From positions 1 to 17,113 of the forward strand of contig JASAON010001425.1 of NCBI GenBank assembly GCA_030849065.1: 17,113 bases of DNA, written 5' to 3'. Numbering within the stretch: the stretch's first letter is position 1; each line of letters starts with the position of its first letter. Below, piece after piece: positions 8,446-15,709 of the stretch. The notes under the pieces were generated by a model, which was not told the DNA's origin, searched no databases, and saw nothing but the letters and a program-made list of their open reading frames with translations. The DNA is from Jaenimonas drosophilae (lineage: Eukaryota; Euglenozoa; Kinetoplastea; Trypanosomatida; Trypanosomatidae). A program made the translations under genes and the position numbers.

Positions 8446-9112
8446 GCCGGGCAGCAGGCCACAGCAGCCTAAGCCAGGCCACGGCAGCCTAAGCCGGGCA
8501 GCAGGCCACAGGCGCCGAAGCCGGGCAGCAGGCCACAGCGGCCAAAGCCAGGCCACAGGCGCCTAAGCCGGGCAGCAGGCCACAGCAGCCTAAGCCAGGC
8601 CACAGGGGCCTAAGCCAGGCAGCAGGCCTAAGCCAGGCCGCAGGCGCCTAAGCCAGGCAGCAGGCCACAACAGCCTAAGCCACGCCACAGCAGCCTAAGC
8701 CAGGCCACGGGGGCCCAAGCCAGGCAGCAGGCGCCTAAGCCGGGCAGCAGGCCACAGCGGCCAAAGCCACGCCACGGGAGCCTAAGCCAGGCCACAGGGG
8801 CCTAAGCCGGGCAGCAGGCCACAGCGGCCAAAACCAGGCCACAGGCGCCGAAGCCGGGCAGCAGGCCACAGCAGCCTAAGCCGGGCAGCAGGCCACAGGC
8901 GCCGAAGCCGGGCAGCAAGCCACAGCGGCCAAAACCAGGCCACAGGCGCCGAAGCCGGGCAGCAGGCCACAGCTGCCAAAGCCAGGCCGCAGGCGCCGAA
9001 GCCGGGCAGCAGGCCACAGAGGCCAAAGCCACGCCACGGGAGCCTAAGCCAGGCCACAGGGGCCTAAGCCGGGCAGCAGGCCACAGCGGCCAAAGCCAGG
9101 CAGCAGGCCCAA
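8446..9112. repeat. GC-rich minisatellite of 29 units in the convergent strand-switch region
   Basis: I parsed 29 contiguous head-to-tail units, each starting GCC or ACC and ending in AA. Fourteen are 27 bp, thirteen are 20 bp and two are 18 bp. The long unit begins GCCGGGCAGCAGGCC and ends GCCTAA, GCCGAA or GCCAAA. Most 20-bp units equal the 27-bp unit minus seven bases (GGGCAGC) after the first GCC; the 18-bp units (8614-8631, 9095-9112) lack nine bases later in the unit. A degenerate partial unit starts at 9113. Because 20 is not a multiple of three, the frame shifts along the array, which argues against coding. It lies exactly between the two converging gene arrays. There are no unique spacers and no CRISPR architecture. 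A role in transcription termination or chromatin is inferred from position only. Confidence 0.95.
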
Positions 9113-9437
9113 GCCGGGCAGAAACCCGCAGAAGATTAGCCTGTGAAACCTTTGAAGGAAAGAAACAGGATAGAATTTGCAGACGATGCGAGTCAATCAG
9201 AAGTAGTGAGAGTGAGAGGTGGGACATAGAGGGATGAAGTGCAGCCAGAGGGCCTTGGTGGGAATTCTTAGTCGTGAGGGAAAGGAACAGAACTGAAGTG
9301 AAGAAGACGCGCGCAACGAACAAGTCGCAGCCCACTGTGGGCAATGGCGGCGGAAGGGGAAGGTTGAGGAGTGTCTGTTGGGAGGGGAGAGGAGGGGGGT
9401 GCGTTTGGGGCTGGCTTACATGGTGCGGCACCCATCA
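9113..9437. other. Spacer between the minisatellite and the choline kinase stop codon
   Basis: This is the presumed 3' UTR of the choline kinase gene on the - strand. It is purine-rich on the + strand, hence pyrimidine-rich in the sense of the - array. A decayed repeat unit begins it (9113 to about 9133) and a strong G tract lies at 9380-9410. No credible gene is present: the one long - strand frame starts at GTG and runs into the repeats. Confidence 0.7.
9380..9410 (+). other. G-quadruplex-capable tract
   Basis: Four G runs (9380-9382, 9384-9387, 9394-9399 and 9407-9410) are separated by loops of 1, 6 and 7 bases, which meets the usual G3+N1-7 pattern. It is on the template strand for the incoming choline kinase transcription. 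Confidence 0.6.
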
Positions 9438-11447
9438 TCACAGGAGTTGATGGGCCTTCATCCACTTTTTGAGGGCAATGTACTCGCCCAAGCGGCAGTT
9501 GCCGTAGTACATGTAGTCAAGCCCACTGCTTCCGATGGCGAAGGCGTCGGCATCCCCAGTGACGTCGGGGTTACAGCCCATCACAAATGACCACAGCGAC
9601 CAGTGCAGGTGTGAGCCCAGCATGCCCAGGAAAACATGTCGAAGGTGCTCCCTGGTTACCCCATCGTCATCCTGCGAGCCGCGGTAGTACACCTGAATCG
9701 CCCGCAGGCAGGAGAGCGGCACACGCATGTCCTGCTTCTCCTCAGCGGAGAGCTCCACCTGCAGCTGACGCTCCCACGCGTCGAAGATGAGCTGCGGAAG
9801 GCGTGGGTATGTTTCGGGGAGGTCGTGCCACTGGGCTGCATAGCTGGGCGGAGGGAAGGCGCAGAGGTACTTGATGAACCCAGGCTCACCCTCGCCAGTG
9901 CCACGGCCGTAGTCATAGTCCAGCTCGCAAATGGTGTTGCCGAGATCAAAGCAGCTGTAGTTGGCATCACTGTACTCAAAGTCAATGAGAAGCACACCCT
10001 TCAGGTCCACGAGGTTGCGTCGGTGGCCACTCTTTGTGACGAAGCGGCGCCCCAGTGGGGAGCTCTGCACCGGAAGGGCATCGGCGTCCTCCTCAAGACG
10101 CACGGGGCTCCCTGGCGGCCGAAACTTGGCCGGCACCTTTCGCCAGGAAAGGAGGATGTTGCCTGGGTTGAGGTCATTGTGAGAAAACACAACGGGGATT
10201 CGATGTGCGCGCATCACCTCGCGCATGGAGGCGATCTCATTGCAGAAGTAGCCCTCCAAGGAGAGACGCATCTCGGGTTTAAAGTGGGGGCAAATGAGTC
10301 GAAGGAACCGGCAGGTGGCCCGCTCCAGGGCAGATGGGCAAACCTCTTCCAGCACCTTGATGGAGGTGTGGCGGCGGTAGTAATCATCGGTGTTGAGGGA
10401 AGACTGCATCGCATCCTGAAGCTGAGCGGCCAGTAGCTGGCAGTAGTCCTCCGCCGACGACTCCAGCATCGACGGGTTCTCCTCATTCAGAGCAACCTTG
10501 TTGTGGTAGCGCACCCCATTGACGGAGGCTGGCAGGAACCCCGCGACGTCGAGCTGGTGCACCTGCCGCAGCACCCCATAAATCTCAGCGAGGAGGTCGG
10601 AGCTCTCCAGCAGCATATCCGTCGTGCACGTGGCCACGTTGTCCATGTACTCCTCAACCCTTCCCCAACGAAAGGTGTGGAGCACCTCGGGGCTGAGGGC
10701 CGCCTCACTCATGAGATGCATCGCCGCCCCATCACGGTAGCGATCAATGGCTTCGGACCCCCCGCTGCCATAGACGCGGAGCAGGATGACCTTCTCCGGG
10801 TACTGCGGGTGGCTGAGTCGGTAAACGTGGTTGCTGTTGCCGCCGGAGAGTTTCTCCACATCGAGTTCATCCATGAGCATCCGCGTTGCCTCCGTCGGGG
10901 AGCTCGTGATGGAGCTGTGCTGCAGGTGATTGCGCGAGCTTCCTCCGACGGGGTTGCTGTGGTAGTCGTAGAAGGCCTTGGGGTGGAAGAGGTGGAGCAG
11001 CGGCATCCAGTCCTTGGGGCGATTCATGTTGCGCCCATGCAAAGAAGATGTACTGTTGGGTGAGGCCGCAGCGTCGCCCCTTCCGCAACGACTGGACTGA
11101 CGTGCCGTTCGGGTGACCTTCACCGCCTTCTTGTAGAGGGAGTAGCAAAGTTTGTAAATGAGTTCGTTGGTGGCGTTGGGGGTATCTTCCATCTCTGCGT
11201 ATTCAGATGCATGGCTGCTTAAGGCACCTATGCTGCTCGTGGGAGAGAGAACGATGGAGGTGAGGGATTCCGCCATCGCCCCAGAGTCGGGCGACATGGT
11301 ATCGCCCGTCATGCTCAACGCGTACTGGCACAGTGGGGAGAGGGATGGGTGCTTCTCTGCCACGGCCACGACGAAACGCTTGATGTCGGTGGTCTGGAGC
11401 ATCTCCTCCACCTCTGCTGGGCTCAGAATGTTGTGTGGGCGGTTCAT
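9438..11447 (-). CDS. Choline/ethanolamine kinase family protein, 669 aa
   Basis: The family phosphorylates choline or ethanolamine with ATP, the first step of the Kennedy pathway to phosphatidylcholine and phosphatidylethanolamine. The nucleotide-binding loop is LSGGNSNHVYRL (G202-G203 and following). The Brenner catalytic motif is HNDLNPGNIL (423-432, D425 the likely base). The choline kinase motif is IDFEYSDANYSCFDLGN (488-504), with D489 a likely Mg ligand. Typical members have about 350-450 residues. This one carries an N-terminal extension of about 190 residues with Ser/Thr-rich stretches, and about 35-40 extra residues between the two catalytic motifs. The frame is open further upstream to 11714, but only a TTG begins it. 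The ATG at 11447 is the first ATG after a good splice-acceptor site, so I start there. No signal peptide is evident, which fits a cytosolic enzyme. Choline versus ethanolamine preference cannot be decided. Confidence 0.93.
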   Translation of the reverse strand: MNRPHNILSPAEVEEMLQTTDIKRFVVAVAEKHPSLSPLCQYALSMTGDTMSPDSGAMAESLTSIVLSPTSSIGALSSHASEYAEMEDTPNATNELIYKLCYSLYKKAVKVTRTARQSSRCGRGDAAASPNSTSSLHGRNMNRPKDWMPLLHLFHPKAFYDYHSNPVGGSSRNHLQHSSITSSPTEATRMLMDELDVEKLSGGNSNHVYRLSHPQYPEKVILLRVYGSGGSEAIDRYRDGAAMHLMSEAALSPEVLHTFRWGRVEEYMDNVATCTTDMLLESSDLLAEIYGVLRQVHQLDVAGFLPASVNGVRYHNKVALNEENPSMLESSAEDYCQLLAAQLQDAMQSSLNTDDYYRRHTSIKVLEEVCPSALERATCRFLRLICPHFKPEMRLSLEGYFCNEIASMREVMRAHRIPVVFSHNDLNPGNILLSWRKVPAKFRPPGSPVRLEEDADALPVQSSPLGRRFVTKSGHRRNLVDLKGVLLIDFEYSDANYSCFDLGNTICELDYDYGRGTGEGEPGFIKYLCAFPPPSYAAQWHDLPETYPRLPQLIFDAWERQLQVELSAEEKQDMRVPLSCLRAIQVYYRGSQDDDGVTREHLRHVFLGMLGSHLHWSLWSFVMGCNPDVTGDADAFAIGSSGLDYMYYGNCRLGEYIALKKWMKAHQLL

Positions 11448-11589
11448 GGACAAAGGCAAGCACTCGATGTTTGATGAAAAGTACTGGTTATGGCCTGTGT
11501 TGGTGTATTGGTTGATGGCTGCGTGTGAAGAAACACTAACGAGCCGAATCGTCTCTCCACGGAGGTGGGAGGTACACGCACTGCCTTTG

Positions 11590-11715
11590 CTGTGTGCAGG
11601 GCGATGCAATGAGTGGCGATGGATGAGGGTTGGGGTGTTGAGGCGCGTGGAAGAGCAGAGGTTAGAGATCCACAAGCAACAACAGAAAACAAGGGCACAA
11701 AAATAAGAGAACAAA
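11590..11715 (-). promoter_or_regulatory. Probable trans-splice acceptor region of the choline kinase mRNA
   Basis: Read on the - strand, a pyrimidine-rich stretch of more than 100 bases contains no AG until the CACACAG that ends at 11590. Between this AG and the ATG at 11447 there is no other ATG, giving a 5' UTR of about 143 nt. Later AGs, for example at 11520-11519, are alternatives. The arrangement favours the start at 11447 over the longer open frame. Confidence 0.55.
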
Positions 11716-12371
11716 TTTGGTGGAGCAGAATCCCACTGCGCAATGGGTACTTACGTACACAAAACAAACAAAGCACAAGAAAAATTTGTTCAAAAGAGGG
11801 GCTAACTTGTTGTGCACAGACCTCCAAACTTGTGTATGCGTGTGTGTCTTAATACGTCCAGTGATGGTAAGGTGGAGGTACGATGATGTGAGGGAGTGTG
11901 CGAACAAAACAAACAAACAAACAATCACTTCAAGAAGACGTAAATGAATGTTGGTGTCGTTGTTGGTGCTGCGTTTGGAAGGGAGGACGATCCTTGGCCC
12001 TGATTTGCTTTGCCTGCGTGGAGCCTGTGTTAGATGAATCGAGAAGTGGAGTGGATACAATAAGGTGTGGGAGTCTCCGTACGTTGGATGTACGACGCGG
12101 TTATGTGAGGGAGGATGATGAAGGTATTGTGTGGGGGCTGTATGGGTTCGAGAGAAGAAAGAAGGGAAGAGAGAGAGAGGAGGGGAAGGGGGACATGTTT
12201 GTGGGTGTGTGGCATGTGTGTGCGTAGGAGTCCTTCATCAGCCCGTGGAATGAGGGATTTTCCCTGGTGATCTTCTTCATGGATGGTGCACGAGCCATCG
12301 CTTGTGCATATCCACTCTTTGTTATCGGTCGGTTAGGTATGTATGTGGGTAGGAAGGGGGGCAGAGGATGT

Positions 12372-12381
<10 letters not shown>

Positions 12382-12402
<21 letters not shown>
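12382..12402. repeat. GT dinucleotide microsatellite
   Basis: An uninterrupted GT run of 21 bases, with interrupted GT/GC steps on both sides (about 12369-12406). It reads as CA on the transcribed - strand. Confidence 0.9.
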
Positions 12403-12477
12403 CGTGGAGATGGAGTAGGGGCACGTGCCACGGCTCTCTCTCTCACCAACAAGTGTGCAGGCGCCATCATCATCAGC

Positions 12478-12765
12478 TCAGGGATGATGTTGATGGTGGT
12501 ATCGACGTTTTGTTATTGATTTACTGCTCAGACAGCCCTCTCCTACCCACCAGCGTTGGGCAACGATAATGCTTCGGTGCACCTCCAACGGATTCACACG
12601 GGCAGCCATGGTGCTGCTGCGTGTGTGTGAGAGGGAGGAGGAGCTCCACGGCTCCCAACAACGATAGGCATAGAAGAGAAGGAGGAGGTGGACGACGCAA
12701 CACCCACGCGTCGTCAGTTGGAGTAAAGTGAGGGAGGAGGAGGGGAGAAGCCATAGGACCATCAT
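12478..12765 (-). CDS. Possible small ORF of 95 aa, doubtful
   Basis: This frame has two adjacent ATGs (12765 and 12762) and ends in TGA at 12478-12480. Upstream on the - strand lie 13 T (12853-12841) and about 60 bases containing no AG. The first AG is at 12780-12779, only 13 nt before the ATG. The product has a hydrophobic N-terminal third that could be a signal peptide or membrane segment, a Ser/His-rich middle and a basic His-rich end. I recognise no family. Composition resembles the surrounding repeats, so chance is a serious alternative; the splice-site arrangement is the only positive evidence. Confidence 0.18.
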   Translation of the reverse strand: MMVLWLLPSSSLTLLQLTTRGCCVVHLLLLFYAYRCWEPWSSSSLSHTRSSTMAARVNPLEVHRSIIVAQRWWVGEGCLSSKSITKRRYHHQHHP

Positions 12766-12778
12766 CCACGTTGAACGT

Positions 12779-12866
12779 CTACGCCAGCGAGGTACACGGC
12801 GGAGATGGAGCGTGGAGAGACCACCAACAAGGGAAGAGCGAAAAAAAAAAAAAGTGAAAAAGAAAT
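12779..12866 (-). promoter_or_regulatory. Splice-acceptor-like polypyrimidine tract without a recognised gene
   Basis: On the - strand a T/C-rich block includes 13 consecutive T. It continues pyrimidine-rich for about 60 bases without any AG, then meets an AG at 12780-12779. This is as strong as the tracts ahead of the recognised genes, but no known gene follows. Confidence 0.4.
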
Positions 12867-13631
12867 GAAAAACAGGAAGAATCTGGATGCATGGGACGGG
12901 TTGTTAGAGGAGAAGAGTGTGGATGAACGGGGCATCACACACTTCCGCTCTGTCAAAAGCGCAACATCCATCCACAACCACAAACGCAAGCAAAACAACA
13001 GCAACACAGCATAACCAAAGGTAGTAAGACAGCAAAGGCATGGAGAAAAAGAAGGCCTCACACCCCCATACGTTTCATCCCGTAGCCACACAGCCATCAA
13101 CAACAGCGCCATCCTTCTCTCATATGCACAGTATCGCTGTTGTGCGGAGGTTGGGTGATGGAGGGGTGGAGGTGATCGTGAGTGTGCAGCACCCTTGGAG
13201 AGAGACGGAGATTGAGTGGAGGTGTGAAGCACGCCCCAACACACGAGAAGAGGTGCAAAAAAAAAACAGAAAACATACAAAAGATAGTCCACTTGGAGGG
13301 CAACATCAGCCCCCCTCCTCTCTCACATAGCCAACCTCTCACTTTCTGTCTGTTGCAGACGACTGGGTGAGGGAGTCAACGAGACAAGTACCTCCACACA
13401 TACACATGCACACGTACACACACACACATACGTTTTGCACGGGTACGTCTGGTCCATGAGTACACAACAAAGAAAGAAGTGGGCAGACGTCCATGGTGCA
13501 AGCTGGTGAGAGGAGGGGTAGGTGGAGGTGGAAGGGGAATCGTCAACAGCCAAAAGAAGGAAGAAAGAAGAGCACAGGCATACCCATGATGGATTAGGTG
13601 CATGTGTGTGCTGCTGCGTGCGTCAATGAGC

Positions 13632-13690
13632 CCTACACCCCCCACACACATATACACCTCACACACGCATATGGAGTGTGGGGGTGTAGG
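13632..13690. repeat. Imperfect inverted repeat (hairpin)
   Basis: Arms 13632-13647 and 13676-13690 pair over 15 bp with one bulged C (13643), around a CA-rich loop of about 28 bases. CCTACACCCCC on the left pairs with GGGGGTGTAGG on the right. It lies in the long gap, downstream of the carrier-like gene on the - strand, so it may form in that gene's 3' UTR. Confidence 0.6.
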
Positions 13691-13769
13691 TGTGTAGGTG
13701 ATGTAAAGAGAGGTCCGGCATCCATACGCAAGTTTACTTCTCGTCTTCTGTGTTGTGGTTATAACCGTC

Positions 13770-13793
13770 TGTGTGTGTGTGTGTGTGTGTGTG
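13770..13793. repeat. GT dinucleotide microsatellite
   Basis: An uninterrupted TG/GT run of 24 bases in the long intergenic gap. Confidence 0.9.
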
Positions 13794-14310
13794 CCAGAGC
13801 TCCGTCAAAATCAATACAAAAATCACCCCATTCATTCCCTTGTGTGGTATCTCCACCACATTCTCATCCTCATGTCTGCTGCCACGAATGGGTGTTGCGT
13901 TGTGGTGTTGCTGTTGCTGCTCATGCACTGAGAAGCAGCAGCCTCACACGCACACACTGGTTAGCAACCGAACAACAGCAGCAGCAGGACGAAGTGGAAG
14001 AGGATGGCCTTCACTCCTCTATAACCGGCATGATCATCATCATCATGCCACACAAACATATACCGCCGTTTTCTTTTTCATTTCTTCTCGTCAGTTCATC
14101 CGCATTGCTACACACTCGTCGATACGTCTCTCTACGCCACACATCAGAGAGAGAGAGAGGAGAGGAAGTGAATGAGTGAGGCCACACAACCACCGCACTC
14201 TGTGGCAACTTGCCAAACGTGTTTGTTGGTTGGCACACAAACACAGACACCTACACACACATTGGTACCATCTTCATTCGTCAGAGACTTCCTGTTGTGT
14301 TCTGTGATGC

Positions 14311-15270
14311 TCACTCAATGGCCCGCGGCTCAGCCTTGTCAAGCAGGCCGGAGCGCATCTCGCGATTCATGATGCCACCAATGCCAAAAGCGGGCATGAT
14401 GCGGCACATGCGCAACAAGGTGGAGGAGATGTAGGTGGCCTTGAGGCTCTTGGTGAGGTCCTGCACATCAAACTTGGGGTATGTCTGGCGGTAGCGGATG
14501 GCGGTGATGTGGAGGAGTGTGGTGAGGAACTGCAACAACGCCGGGGTCACCATTTGGGCGGTGTCGGCGGTGGAGAGGGGCAGACGCGTCTTGCCCGCAT
14601 CCTCGGGCAGCATCGCATCACGTGGGATGCCCTCCACACGCTTATGGAAGTAGTAGCCCTTGTTAAGCCACTCAGCCAACATGGGGGCGAAGGTGAAGGC
14701 CGCAACACATGTGAGTGTATCACGACCGCAGAAGAGCGCGCGGGTGAGGAAGGGCACCGGCTTCTTGGCGCTCGCCACGTCATTGGGGTTCAGTGGGGGC
14801 AGGGCCCTGAGAATCACACTATCCTTCCAAATGGTAAGGACGGTGTTGATCACTCCACTCGAGATGCCCGCGGCGAGGTTGGCCTGGCCTTGCATCCCGT
14901 GGGACTCGAAGTAGCTCTTGGTGAGGTTTGAGCCCATGTAGGTGAAGCCATAAGTTGTGGCACAGACGCTATACACGAGGCAGCGGCTGTTCTCCGCGCA
15001 TGGAAGAAAAAACTTGTGTGGCTGAAGGAAGAGGGTGCGGATGCCCTTGCCGAGCTCACGCATGCTGCTATCCGTCACTCCCGCCACACGTGCCATGATG
15101 CTGTAGTCAATGATGGAGATGGGCATGGCGGCGGTGAGGGCCACGGCCACCGCGGTGGTACAGTCAGCGGCGGCGGTCTTGGCGGTAAACTCACGTGTTT
15201 GGTGGAGCGGGGCGGTCTTGAAGGCCTCACGGAGAGTGGCCTCGTCCAGGGTGATGCTGCTGCTCGTCAT
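14311..15270 (-). CDS. Putative mitochondrial-carrier-like membrane protein, 319 aa
   Basis: The frame starts at an ATG (15270-15268) and ends in TGA. Its length fits the mitochondrial carrier family (about 300 residues), and three parts of about 100 residues can be seen. The odd-helix motif PxDxxKxR is degenerate in all three: PISIIDYS (50-57), WKDSVILR (148-155), and HITAIRYR (about 254-261). The paired even-helix pattern (arginine then a hydrophobic run) is visible at GRDTLTCVAAFTFAPMLAEWL (182-202) and RMCRIMPAFGIGGIMNREMR (287-306). Hydrophobic segments occur near 38-62, 93-112, 131-148, 183-200, 240-258 and 284-302. Real carriers exchange metabolites across the inner mitochondrial membrane; here the degenerate motifs make transport activity uncertain. 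No N-terminal presequence is obvious, as is usual for carriers. The alternative is an unrelated multi-pass conserved kinetoplastid protein. Confidence 0.6.
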   Translation of the reverse strand: MTSSSITLDEATLREAFKTAPLHQTREFTAKTAAADCTTAVAVALTAAMPISIIDYSIMARVAGVTDSSMRELGKGIRTLFLQPHKFFLPCAENSRCLVYSVCATTYGFTYMGSNLTKSYFESHGMQGQANLAAGISSGVINTVLTIWKDSVILRALPPLNPNDVASAKKPVPFLTRALFCGRDTLTCVAAFTFAPMLAEWLNKGYYFHKRVEGIPRDAMLPEDAGKTRLPLSTADTAQMVTPALLQFLTTLLHITAIRYRQTYPKFDVQDLTKSLKATYISSTLLRMCRIMPAFGIGGIMNREMRSGLLDKAEPRAIE

Positions 15271-15320
15271 GGTGAAGGAGCTGTTGTGCTGGTGTTTGAG
15301 GAGAAGGGCTCTTGTGTTTG

Positions 15321-15362
15321 CTGGGAAAGGTTGGGCACGTCACGAGGTGGAGAGATGCCTTC
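15321..15362 (-). promoter_or_regulatory. Probable trans-splice acceptor of the carrier-like gene
   Basis: On the - strand a pyrimidine-rich stretch ends in CCTTTCCCAG, with the AG at 15322-15321. The ATG at 15270 is the first ATG after it, giving a 5' UTR of about 50 nt. Further AGs at 15290-15289 and 15282-15281, behind CCCTTCTCCTC, could also be used. Confidence 0.45.
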
Positions 15363-15491
15363 AACGCAAACGATGGAGGTCAATGAAGGCTGTGATGAGG
15401 AGTCAGGTGGTACTCGCTCTTGCAGTGGAGGGTGGGGTGTTGTTCGCTATAGTTGGGTAAGCCTTGAAACTCTGGCAAATGTGTGGAGATA

Positions 15492-15506
15492 GTGTGTGTG
15501 TGTGTG
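15492..15506. repeat. GT dinucleotide microsatellite
   Basis: A 15-base GT run in the spacer, reading as CA on the transcribed strand. Confidence 0.85.
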
Positions 15507-15600
15507 AGGAAGTAAAGGCACGATGGGAGCTGTTCTGCCGGAATGTTAGATCTTTGTTGTGTGTTGAGGAAGAAGAAGAAGGGGGAGTGTTGTATAAGTA

Positions 15601-15617
15601 TGTGTGTGTGTGTGTGT
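15601..15617. repeat. GT dinucleotide microsatellite
   Basis: A 17-base TG run, about 95 bp from the preceding one. Confidence 0.85.
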
Positions 15618-15709
15618 TGTCAGGAAAACAAGAGTGATGATGCTCACAGATCCTTGGTGTTGGATGAACCGAATTGTATCGCTATGCTGAAGTGAAGCCA
15701 CCTTCTCAC

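Larger units (their letters stand above)
11716..14310. other. Long intergenic gap in the - strand array
   Basis: About 2.6 kb (2.86 kb between the flanking coding sequences) has no convincing gene. The + strand is purine- and GT-rich, so the - strand is rich in pyrimidines and CA. Contents seen: an AAAC run (about 11905-11922), a purine block at about 12150-12194, GT runs at 12382-12402 and 13770-13793, purine blocks at about 12726-12750, a run of 13 A at 12841-12853, an A run near 13257-13266, an imperfect inverted repeat at 13632-13690 and an AG run near 14146-14162. Short frames on both strands mostly translate microsatellites. The only one with a supporting signal is a 95-residue - strand frame at 12478-12765. 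Confidence 0.65.
15271..15709. other. Intergenic spacer between the coiled-coil gene and the carrier-like gene
   Basis: A 439-bp spacer of the - array. It holds two GT runs (15492-15506 and 15601-15617), a GAAGAAGAA purine patch (about 15569-15581) and the splice-acceptor region described for the gene to its left. No gene is visible. Confidence 0.75.

Noticed and set aside
8446..9112. CRISPR array
   Set aside because: Units are directly contiguous and all similar; there are no unique spacers, and the context is eukaryotic.
8446..9112. Interstitial telomere-like repeat, because units ending GCCTAA next to GCC read TTAGGC on the - strand
   Set aside because: The hexamer appears at most once per unit, is absent in many units (GCCGAA, GCCAAA), and kinetoplastid telomeres are TTAGGG.
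8782..9431. - strand open frames of 91 and 209 residues across the minisatellite
   Set aside because: They translate the repeat units (Leu/Ala/Trp/Pro-rich patterns). The longer frame begins at GTG, and the 20-bp units shift frame, so an open frame here is chance from lack of stops in GC-rich repeats.
11448..11714. Upstream extension of the choline kinase frame by 89 residues
   Set aside because: The extension starts at TTG, contains no ATG, and covers the pyrimidine tract and AG expected of the splice site; the ATG at 11447 is the first one after that AG.
12140..12165. tRNA B-box-like GGTTCGA
   Set aside because: The element does not complete the B-box (no C at the required end position), and no A box or cloverleaf surrounds it.
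12762..13292. 176-residue - strand frame with a Phe-rich run
   Set aside because: It starts at GTG and its Phe/Leu-rich parts are translations of polypyrimidine tracts; no family resemblance.
13598..14179. 193-residue + strand frame in the long gap
   Set aside because: It runs against the - strand array, translates GT, CAT and AGC repeats, and shows no recognisable domain.
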